Shown here in pieces: positions 1 through 5,458 of a stretch of DNA of 8,934 nt (position 1 is the stretch's first letter; every line of letters starts with the position of its first letter). The DNA is taken from NCBI GenBank assembly GCA_038125725.1, contig JAYPEK010000088.1:1-8934 (forward strand), given 5' to 3'. Below the pieces are notes generated by a model. It made no database searches. It was not told where the DNA came from and saw only the letters and a program-made list of their open reading frames with translations. The stretch is from TMED8 sp038125725 (GTDB lineage Bacteria > Pseudomonadota > Alphaproteobacteria > Rhodospirillales > Casp-alpha2). Made by a program: the position numbers and the translations under genes.

Positions 1-192
1 AAAACGCCATTCTATTCCGATCTTAACGTTGCCTTTTGTAAGCATGAATTATACCCCGTATATAGGGTATTATTATACCATGAAATCGGATTGCCATCGA
101 GGCATGTTGAACCAAGTAACAAGGGCAAATATCTGAGGTTCACGGACCGAGGGCCGCGGTTTTGGGTGTTGTGTTTAATTATCCATTTTTGA
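1..192 (+). CDS. Possible 3' end of an unidentified gene (partial, doubtful)
   Basis: Frame 1 is open from the left edge through 63 codons to a TGA at 190-192, with no obvious internal start needed. The translation begins KTPFYSDLNVAFCKH and ends FWVLCLIIHF. It is rich in aromatic and basic residues but matches no family I recognise. In AT-rich DNA a 63-codon open frame can arise by chance when six frames are considered, so this is weak evidence. If real, it is the C-terminal end of a gene that starts outside the window and has a base composition unlike the operon downstream. The half-site cluster at 48-79 lies inside this frame, which argues somewhat against coding. Confidence 0.18.
   Translation, partial: KTPFYSDLNVAFCKHELYPVYRVLLYHEIGLPSRHVEPSNKGKYLRFTDRGPRFWVLCLIIHF
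48..79. promoter_or_regulatory. Cluster of three ATTATACC-like half-sites, possible operator
   Basis: ATTATACC occurs at 48-55 and again at 72-79, as a direct repeat spaced 24 bp apart. Between them, GGTATTAT (66-73) is the reverse complement of that word with one mismatch. This makes two nested inverted repeats: ATACCC (51-56) against GGGTAT (65-70) with an 8-bp centre, and GGTAT (66-70) against ATACC (75-79) with a 4-bp centre. Paired GGTAT/ATACC arms resemble operators of dimeric helix-turn-helix regulators such as the GntR family. No regulator gene lies in the window to pair with it, and the site is about 370 bp from the candidate promoter, so it may serve a gene to the left instead. Confidence 0.3.
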
Positions 193-242
193 TGTTGTTA
201 CAGCTGGCGATGATAACTTCTGACACCGGGGCTAAACAATTA

Positions 243-283
243 AGTTGAATACCCAAAATATGCCGCGCTTTAAATATTCAACT
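243..283. repeat. Perfect 9-bp inverted repeat, 23-base spacer
   Basis: AGTTGAATA (243-251) is matched exactly by its reverse complement TATTCAACT (275-283). The arms are AT-rich and the loop is long, and no T-run follows, so this is a poor intrinsic terminator. It fits better as a regulator-binding pair or a weak RNA structure in the upstream region. ATACCC inside and beside the left arm (249-254) repeats a word found at 51-56. Confidence 0.4.
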
Positions 284-319
284 ATAACCCATTCGTCAAT
301 TTAGGCTTGGGGGCGGTCA

Positions 320-427
320 ATGATCAAAACCGGAAAACCCGAGTTCAAGAAACATTTTGTCAACGGTATCGCCTATCGCCAATTGTTAGCGAAGATAAAG
401 TTCGTTTCCAAAGACAAAATATTATAA
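320..427 (+). CDS. Small basic ORF, 35 codons (doubtful)
   Basis: An ATG at 320 opens a 35-codon frame ending with TAA at 425-427. The peptide starts MIKTGKPEFKKHF and is rich in lysine (eight), with no membrane segment or known motif. A G-rich stretch (GGGGGCGG, 309-316) precedes the start by four bases and could act as a weak ribosome-binding site. It lies just ahead of the transporter operon, and its stop codon overlaps the TATAAT box proposed as the operon's -10, which makes coding use less likely. I do not recognise it. Confidence 0.15.
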   Translation: MIKTGKPEFKKHFVNGIAYRQLLAKIKFVSKDKIL

Positions 428-428
428 T
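401..428 (+). promoter_or_regulatory. Candidate sigma-70 promoter of the operon
   Basis: A perfect -10 hexamer TATAAT lies at 423-428. The best-spaced -35 is TTCGTT at 401-406, 16 bases upstream, which matches TTGACA poorly. Transcription would begin around 435, giving a short leader before the ribosome-binding site at 480-484. The -10 box is strong but the region is AT-rich, so the call rests mainly on its position directly ahead of the first operon gene. Confidence 0.35.
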
Positions 429-474
429 TTGACTTGATATATGCTTTCTGACACGCTTTTTTCTGAAGGAAAAA

Positions 475-495
475 ATGGTAGGAGCCTCAGAATGA
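475..495 (+). CDS. Possible six-residue leader peptide overlapping the first gene (speculative)
   Basis: ATG at 475 starts a six-codon frame (MVGASE) whose TGA (493-495) overlaps the ATG of the binding-protein gene at 492 as ATGA. A purine-rich GAAGGA at 465-470 sits four bases ahead of the start. Such an arrangement could couple translation to the main gene, but an ORF this short is expected often by chance. It is recorded because the overlap matches the coupling seen throughout this operon. Confidence 0.1.
   Translation: MVGASE
480..484 (+). promoter_or_regulatory. Ribosome-binding site that fixes the binding-protein start
   Basis: AGGAG at 480-484 is seven bases ahead of ATG 492. The alternative in-frame ATG at 441 has no Shine-Dalgarno sequence, and using it would place 17 polar residues before the signal peptide. 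The site therefore decides in favour of 492. Confidence 0.8.
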
Positions 496-1982
496 AACGA
501 GTACTTATTTTGCTGGCCATGGCGGTTGCAATATCGCTCAGCGGGCCGATCCTCGCCAAGGATGTTATTGTCGTCGATAATGTGCAGGAGCCATCAACGC
601 TGGACCCGCATCGCCAATGGAACCCGGACAGTTACACGGTCTACCGCAACATTTACGATAACCTCGTGACCCGTGACGCCTCTGGTGCCATCGCACCGCA
701 GGTCGCTGTGACATGGGAGGCTCTAAGCGACACTGAAATGAAATTCACGCTGCGAGACGACATCACTTTCCATGACGGATCAGTGCTGACTGCTGACGAT
801 GTGGTCTACTCGGTGAAGCGGATCACCAATCCCGGGTTCAAGAGCCCACAGCTTGGCCAGTTCTCAAAGATAATCGATGCCGTGGCCAACGGCCCGCATT
901 CGGTTACGCTGACAACCGACGGTCCGTACCCGGTGCTGCTTGCGCAGTTGGTGAAGCTGTCAATCGTCTCCGCCGCTTATGCCGAAAAGGTGGGTGACGA
1001 ACAGCTGAACCTGAGCCCGATGGGCTCAGGACCATACAAGTTCGTCGAATGGCGCAAGGGCGTGAAGGTCGTGCTTGAGCGCAACGACAATTACTGGCGC
1101 GGTAAACCTCCCTTCGCAACGGTCGAGTTTGTGGCGGTGCCCGACGCGGCGACGCGGATCGCGGATCTGCGCACCGGAAAGGCGGACCTGATCGTCGGCC
1201 TGAACCCAGACGACGCGCTGCAGTTGCAGGGCGCCGGCAGCGTTGAGGTCCGCAGCGCGCCGACCGAGCGTATAGGCTATTTCATGATGAACGTCCAGCA
1301 CGGCCCTCTGATGGACAAGCGGGTTCGCCAGGCTGTGGCTCACTCCATCAACCGGCAGCTGATTATCGATGCACTGCTCGGCGGCTACAGCCAGGTTGCC
1401 AATCAGCTCCTGACGCCGGCTCATTTCGGTTATATCGAAGGGCTGCAGTGGTATGACTACGATCCCGATAAGGCCCGGGCTCTGCTGGCGGAGGCCGGTT
1501 TTGGTGATGGGTTGGAGATCGAGATCATCACCGCGCCGCCTTTCGATCAGCGCATCATTCAGGCTATTCAGCAACAGCTCTCTGATGTGGGCGTGACGCT
1601 GAAGATTTCGATGAGCGACATGTCGACGTTCCTGGGTCGGCGCCGCGCCGATCCGGAGGGCTTTGGCGACACGGTGTTTGGCCGCTGGTCCTGCGCTTGC
1701 CAAGATGCGGACGGGGTTCTCTACGCGATGTTCCATTCGGGGAGCGTTTGGTCGAAATATGCCAATCCGGAGCTTGATAAGTATCTGGAAGCGGGCCGGT
1801 CTACGCTAGACGATGCAAAGCGGATGGCCGCTTATCGGGAGGCGCACCGGGTTATCTTTGAAGAGGCCCCCTCGATCCCGCTCTACCAAGCGGCGGCGAT
1901 CTACGGAGCCAACAGCGCGCTGAAATGGTCCCCAACGGCAAATGAGTCAGTCTTCGTCATGGACATGACCTGGAAAGAATGA
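492..1982 (+). CDS. ABC transporter periplasmic solute-binding protein, peptide/nickel/opine type (SBP_bac_5)
   Basis: This protein captures the transported ligand in the periplasm and delivers it to the permeases encoded next. It has 496 residues from ATG 492, which is preferred over ATG 441 because of the AGGAG at 480-484. Residues 1-22 form a signal peptide (MKR, a hydrophobic core, then GPILA), with likely cleavage after Ala22. No lipobox is present, so it is soluble as expected for a Gram-negative cell. The mature chain shows the family pattern: EPSTLDPH near its start, FHDGSVLTADDVVYSVKR around residues 93-110, GSGPYKF, and a DKRVRQAVAHSINR segment. Length is usual for DppA/GsiB-type proteins. 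A Cys-x-Cys pair (WSCACQDADG, cysteines near 401 and 403) lies close to where the family contacts its ligand, so a disulfide or metal contact is conceivable. The family is certain. The ligand (peptide, glutathione-like compound, opine or other) cannot be read from the sequence. Confidence 0.93.
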   Translation: MKRVLILLAMAVAISLSGPILAKDVIVVDNVQEPSTLDPHRQWNPDSYTVYRNIYDNLVTRDASGAIAPQVAVTWEALSDTEMKFTLRDDITFHDGSVLTADDVVYSVKRITNPGFKSPQLGQFSKIIDAVANGPHSVTLTTDGPYPVLLAQLVKLSIVSAAYAEKVGDEQLNLSPMGSGPYKFVEWRKGVKVVLERNDNYWRGKPPFATVEFVAVPDAATRIADLRTGKADLIVGLNPDDALQLQGAGSVEVRSAPTERIGYFMMNVQHGPLMDKRVRQAVAHSINRQLIIDALLGGYSQVANQLLTPAHFGYIEGLQWYDYDPDKARALLAEAGFGDGLEIEIITAPPFDQRIIQAIQQQLSDVGVTLKISMSDMSTFLGRRRADPEGFGDTVFGRWSCACQDADGVLYAMFHSGSVWSKYANPELDKYLEAGRSTLDDAKRMAAYREAHRVIFEEAPSIPLYQAAAIYGANSALKWSPTANESVFVMDMTWKE

Positions 1983-1990
1983 ACCAAATA

Positions 1991-2015
1991 GCCCGGCGCA
2001 ACCGCAGCGCCGGGC
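1991..2015 (+). promoter_or_regulatory. Intercistronic hairpin after the binding-protein gene
   Basis: GCCCGGCGC (1991-1999) pairs perfectly with GCGCCGGGC (2007-2015) around a seven-base loop, eight bases after the stop of the binding-protein gene. No T-run follows, so it is not a standard terminator. GC-rich hairpins at this place in importer operons are known to protect the upstream mRNA from 3' exonucleases or to cause partial termination, which gives more binding protein than permease. That role is inferred here from position and structure. Confidence 0.65.
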
Positions 2016-2044
2016 GTACCCCTTGACGGAACTGATCTGCCGCC

Positions 2045-2968
2045 ATGCTGTATTTTATCGCCGTCCGCTCCCTGCAATCCGCTTTCGCGCTATTCGGTGT
2101 TGCAACACTTGTCTTCGTGATCCAGCACCTGTCCGGCGACCCGGTGGCTCTCATGGTCCCTGAGGGCGCGACGGCTGAAGAAATTGCGATACTGCGCGAA
2201 CAGTTTGGATTCGACCGCCCGATCTACATCCAGTTTCTTGACTATATAACCGGACTTGCGTTGGGGGACTTAGGTACGTCTTACATCCAGAACATCCCAG
2301 TCGCCGATATCGTGGCATCGCGGTTGTGGTTCACGCTGGAACTATCGGGTGCAGCGCTGCTGATCGCGCTGCTGGTGGGTCTGCCGACTGGTATCTTCGC
2401 CGCGCTCAACCGTGGTCGTCTCAGCGAAAAGCCAGCGCTGGGGCTGGTGCTGGCAGCGCAGTCGATGCCGACATTCTGGTCCGGCATCCTTCTGATTCTC
2501 TTGTTCGCGGTGACGCTGGACTGGTTGCCCTCGTCGGGCGCTGATTCAGCGGTGTCGCTCTTGCTTCCGGCGATCTGCTTGTCAGGCCTGACCATGGCGA
2601 CCTTCGCCCGCATCACTCGCAACGCCATCGTCGAGGAGATGAGCAAGGATTACGTGCGAGCCGCATACGCTCGCGGCCAGTCGCGCCTGTCCATCGTGCT
2701 GCGGCATGTGTCGCGTAACGCAGCGGTGCCTCTAATTTCCATCACCGCGCTGGAGCTGGCGAACATGCTGGCCGGCGCCGTGATCGTGGAGACTGTCTTC
2801 GCTTGGCCCGGCCTGGGGCTGCTAGCAGTGCAGGCAATCCAGGCTAATGATTTCCTTGTTGTGCAGGCCATTGTGCTGCTCGGCGCTGGCACCTATGTCC
2901 TGCTGAATTTCCTCGCGGACATCCTCTATGGCATTGTCGATCCGCGGATCAAGGCGGTCGCGCGATGA
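2045..2968 (+). CDS. ABC transporter inner-membrane permease, DppB/GsiC-like
   Basis: This is the first of two membrane subunits that form the translocation path. It has 307 residues, a normal length. A first membrane helix (about 9-27) is followed by the family's GDPV element (31-34), a periplasmic stretch with LGDLGTSY (73-80), and five further hydrophobic segments (roughly 99-121, 135-155, 168-187, 236-257 and 272-294). The cytoplasmic EAA loop that docks on the ATPases is at about 197-222 (EEMSKDYVRAAYARG then SIVLRHV). The ATG has only a weak, distant ribosome-binding site, but the N-terminus aligns with family starts. The gene is set off from the binding-protein gene by 62 bases containing the hairpin, and its last four bases overlap the next permease gene. 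Confidence 0.94.
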   Translation: MLYFIAVRSLQSAFALFGVATLVFVIQHLSGDPVALMVPEGATAEEIAILREQFGFDRPIYIQFLDYITGLALGDLGTSYIQNIPVADIVASRLWFTLELSGAALLIALLVGLPTGIFAALNRGRLSEKPALGLVLAAQSMPTFWSGILLILLFAVTLDWLPSSGADSAVSLLLPAICLSGLTMATFARITRNAIVEEMSKDYVRAAYARGQSRLSIVLRHVSRNAAVPLISITALELANMLAGAVIVETVFAWPGLGLLAVQAIQANDFLVVQAIVLLGAGTYVLLNFLADILYGIVDPRIKAVAR

Positions 2969-3801
2969 GGTCCCAGCGCCTGCCCGTCGGCGCCACAGTA
3001 GCGTCGTTGCTGTTGCTCACCTTCGTGCTGATTGCAGTGTTCGCACCGCTGGTTGCACCGCTCGATCCCAACAAGCAGGACCTGTTCGCCCGGCTAAAGT
3101 CGCCTGGCGTCGAGATTCGGGGGGTGATCTACCTACTCGGCACCGACGAGCTTGGACGCGACATACTCAGCCGGATAATCCACGGCGCGCGCGTGTCGCT
3201 GGTCGTCGCTTTCATTTCGGTCTGCGTCTCGCTGGTCCTCGGCACGACGCTTGGAGTCATGGCGGGATATTTCCGCGGCTGGATGGAGACTGTGATCATG
3301 CGGTTGGTGGACGTCGTGCTGTCGATCCCGGCGCTATTGTTGGCGATTATTGCGGTGATCGTACTCGAGCCAGGGCTGTTTAGCCTGATCGCCGTGCTCG
3401 GTTTCACCCGTTGGCCGCGTTACACCCGCGTCGCCTATGGCCAGACGCTGGGAGTGGCGACGCGGCCGTATGTCGTCGCGGCCCGGTTTCACGGCGCCGG
3501 TGCGTTCTGGCTGATGCCTCGGCATATACTGCCCAACATTCTCAATCCGCTGACCGTGGTGGCGACGCTGGAATTTGGCCTTATGATCCTTTTCGAGGCG
3601 GGACTGAGCTTTCTCGGCCTCGGCATCCAGCCGCCGACAGCGAGTTGGGGCGCAATGATGAGCGTCGGGCGCAACTATCTGAACACAGCCTGGTGGATCG
3701 CCACTTATCCCGGGGTGTGCCTGTTTATCCTGGTCCTCTGCGTGAACCTTCTGGGTGATACGATCCGGGACCGTCTTGACCCGAGGAGTGAGCGAAAATG
3801 A
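2965..3801 (+). CDS. ABC transporter inner-membrane permease, DppC/GsiD-like
   Basis: This is the second membrane subunit, 278 residues. It has an N-terminal helix (about 11-30), then the hallmark LGTDELGRDILSR (58-70) seen in DppC-type permeases, and five more hydrophobic segments. The EAA loop runs from about 169 to 191 (YVVAARFHGAG ... RHILPN), and LSFLGLGIQPP follows at 214-224. Its ATG overlaps the preceding stop as ATGA, with AAGGCGG (2951-2957) as ribosome-binding site. The start of the dehydrogenase gene overlaps its stop in the same way. It should pair with the upstream permease and the two ATPases encoded about 1.7 kb downstream. Confidence 0.94.
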   Translation: MRSQRLPVGATVASLLLLTFVLIAVFAPLVAPLDPNKQDLFARLKSPGVEIRGVIYLLGTDELGRDILSRIIHGARVSLVVAFISVCVSLVLGTTLGVMAGYFRGWMETVIMRLVDVVLSIPALLLAIIAVIVLEPGLFSLIAVLGFTRWPRYTRVAYGQTLGVATRPYVVAARFHGAGAFWLMPRHILPNILNPLTVVATLEFGLMILFEAGLSFLGLGIQPPTASWGAMMSVGRNYLNTAWWIATYPGVCLFILVLCVNLLGDTIRDRLDPRSERK

Positions 3802-4598
3802 ATCAATTCGATGGAAAACGTGTGGTTGTTACCGGCGCCTGCGGCGTGTTCGGAACATGGATTTCCCGCGCCTTCGCAGAGGCGGGCGCGCGGATCTGTT
3901 TGTCGGACAACCGCGCCGACGCGCTGGCGCCAGCGCTTTCAAAGCTGCCGGGCGTTGGGCATATCTCGCACGTCACTGAGTTGACAGAAGCCGGCTCCAT
4001 CGACGCGCTGGTGGATCATGTTGAGGCGAGATGGGACGGTGCCGATATCGTGGTGAACAATGCTGGCGTCTATCCAGCCGCGCTGCTAATCGACCTGCCG
4101 GTAGAGGAGTGGGACCGGATCTGGGCGGTGAACCTTCGGGCGCCCTTTCTCGTCTCCCGCGGCTTCGCCCGACTAATGGTAGCCCGGGGGATCAAGGGCT
4201 CAATCATCAATATCGGCTCAGGGGCCGCGCGAAACATGCGCGCGACGACGGTGCATTACTGCGCCTCCAAGACCGCGCTGGAACGAATTACCAAGGGCAT
4301 GGCGCTGGAATTCGCGCCGTTCGGTGTGCGGGTGAATATTGTAGAGCCAGGCTTCGCGCCTGGGTCCGAAGTCAGCCCGCTGACTGATGCGCATGTTAGC
4401 CGGGTGATGTCCAACATACCTCTGGGGCGCGCCTCCGGTCCGAGCGACGCTCCAGGGGCGATAATCTACCTCTGCTCCGAGGCAGCTGAATTTATCACCG
4501 GCGCGGTGCTCAGCGTCGATGGCGGCAACTCCATCGGCGCGGCAGCGCAGTACCCTGACGATATCCGCGAAAGGTTGGACAGATGGCGGAAGGACTGA
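3798..4598 (+). CDS. Short-chain dehydrogenase/reductase (SDR), probably NAD-dependent
   Basis: This is a cytoplasmic oxidoreductase of 266 residues with a Rossmann fold and a classical SDR length. The Asn-Ser-Tyr-Lys catalytic set is present: Asn112, Ser141, Tyr154 and Lys158 (YCASK). NNAG is at 87-90, and the usual C-terminal GAVLSVDGGNSIG is intact. The dinucleotide motif is unusual: TGACGVFG (12-19) reads TGxxGxxG, as in extended SDRs, rather than the classical TGxxxGxG. Asp37 at the end of the second beta strand favours NAD(H) over NADP(H). AGGAG at 3784-3788 serves a start that overlaps the permease stop as ATGA. The gene lies inside a transporter operon, so it likely oxidises or reduces the imported compound or a product of it. 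The substrate is unknown. Confidence 0.92.
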   Translation: MNQFDGKRVVVTGACGVFGTWISRAFAEAGARICLSDNRADALAPALSKLPGVGHISHVTELTEAGSIDALVDHVEARWDGADIVVNNAGVYPAALLIDLPVEEWDRIWAVNLRAPFLVSRGFARLMVARGIKGSIINIGSGAARNMRATTVHYCASKTALERITKGMALEFAPFGVRVNIVEPGFAPGSEVSPLTDAHVSRVMSNIPLGRASGPSDAPGAIIYLCSEAAEFITGAVLSVDGGNSIGAAAQYPDDIRERLDRWRKD

Positions 4599-5458
4599 AC
4601 CGAATTCCGCCCTACGAATGGCCCGAAGGCTACCGCGCGGCAGTGGTTTTCTCGGCCGATGTGGACGTGGAAAGCCCATATCAATGGGCCAATCGCGGCA
4701 AGACGCCGCAACGGCTAGGGGAGCTGGAGCAGCGCCGCTTCAGCCCGCGTCGCGGCCTAGCGCGGCTAGTGGACCTGCTGGCGCAGTTCGGTGCGCGGGG
4801 CAGTTTCTATGTCCCCGGCGCGGTGATGGAGGCCTATCCTTGGATTGTGCCTGGGCTTCGAGCCGAAGGGCATGAGGTTGGGCTGCACGGTGTCTATCAC
4901 GAGGCGATGCAGACCCTTGACAACGCCAGGTTCGACGAGGTGATGGACCGGAGCCTCGAGATCTACGCAGCGCAAGGCGGCAGAATGCCGGTCGGTTTCC
5001 GCTCTCCGTCATGGGAGCTAGCGCCGCATCAGGTTGCACGGCTGAAGAGACCCGAGATCGCTTATGATAGCTCACTGATGGGGATGGATCATCCTTATCG
5101 GCTGGACGGGTTGACCGAGATTCCGGTGTATTGGCCAATCGATGACGCGATCTTTTTCCGCTATTTCGGCGGTGGCCGCGACACGTCCCCACCGACCAGC
5201 CCCGCCGCGCTGCTGGAGGCGTGGCTGTGGGAATTCGACGCCGTCACTGCAATGGGTGGGCTGTTCACGATCACCGTACACCCCTGGATGTCTGGCCGCG
5301 CCAGCCGGATCGAGATGTTGCGCCAACTGTTCACCCACATCAGCACGCAAAATGACGTCTGGTGGACCACGGCGGCGGAAGTCGCCAGCTGGCATAACAG
5401 CCGCCACCGGGACGGCCCATTCGACATGCTACTCGATCCAGTGCGGACGGATTTCTGA
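4583..5458 (+). CDS. Polysaccharide deacetylase-family amidohydrolase (NodB/CE4 fold, HpPgdA/PuuE-like)
   Basis: This is a metal-dependent hydrolase of 291 residues that cleaves amides, either by N-deacetylation or by ring opening as in the PuuE allantoinase branch. The CE4 signature residues are visible: FSADVDVE with Asp26 and Asp28, GLHGVYHE with His102 and His106 as metal ligands, the RSPSWE motif (140-145), and TVHPW with His233 near the end. SFYVPG and GHEVGLHG also match the HpPgdA/PuuE type by memory. No signal peptide or membrane anchor is present, so it should act in the cytoplasm and not on the cell wall. The start overlaps the SDR gene by 16 bases and has GAAAGG (4569-4574) eight bases ahead. 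Its stop shares one base with the next ATPase start (TGATG). An imported N-acylated compound or cyclic amide is the likely substrate, by inference. Confidence 0.88.
   Translation: MAEGLNRIPPYEWPEGYRAAVVFSADVDVESPYQWANRGKTPQRLGELEQRRFSPRRGLARLVDLLAQFGARGSFYVPGAVMEAYPWIVPGLRAEGHEVGLHGVYHEAMQTLDNARFDEVMDRSLEIYAAQGGRMPVGFRSPSWELAPHQVARLKRPEIAYDSSLMGMDHPYRLDGLTEIPVYWPIDDAIFFRYFGGGRDTSPPTSPAALLEAWLWEFDAVTAMGGLFTITVHPWMSGRASRIEMLRQLFTHISTQNDVWWTTAAEVASWHNSRHRDGPFDMLLDPVRTDF

Larger units (their letters stand above)
193..491. other. AT-rich upstream region of the transporter operon
   Basis: This stretch has no convincing gene. It is visibly richer in A and T than the operon that follows and has frequent stops in all frames, apart from a 35-codon ORF at 320-427. 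It contains a perfect 9-bp inverted repeat (243-283), a TATAAT box (423-428) and the ribosome-binding site of the first operon gene (480-484). It most likely holds the operon promoter and control sites. No tRNA, riboswitch fold or Rho-independent terminator is recognisable by eye. Confidence 0.6.

Noticed and set aside
1..45. A minus-strand frame from ATG at 43-45 running off the left edge
   Set aside because: Only 15 codons are visible (starting MLTKGNVK). A divergent regulator gene is an attractive idea given the operator-like sites next to it, but nothing in 15 residues supports it.
80..136. An 18-codon frame starting MKSDCHRG
   Set aside because: It is too short, has no ribosome-binding site and overlaps the half-site cluster at its start.
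231..390. GCTAAACAATT (231-241) and AATTGTTAGC (381-390) as a distant inverted repeat
   Set aside because: The match needs a one-base gap, the arms are 139 bases apart, and such AT-rich words recur by chance in this region.
429..434. TTGACT read as a -35 box
   Set aside because: No acceptable -10 hexamer lies 16-18 bases downstream. The TATAAT just before it is a better promoter element.
1026..1736. A 236-codon open frame on the minus strand
   Set aside because: It lies wholly inside the binding-protein gene. Its translation has no recognisable domain, and long antisense frames are expected in GC-rich genes with strong third-position bias.
1991..2015. The hairpin read as a Rho-independent terminator
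   Set aside because: The stem is strong but is followed by GTACCCC and not a T-run, and the permease genes downstream need the same transcript.
4740..5192. Minus-strand open frames of up to 150 codons within the deacetylase gene
   Set aside because: The translations are rich in Arg, Pro and Ser with no domain, as expected for shadow frames of a GC-rich gene.
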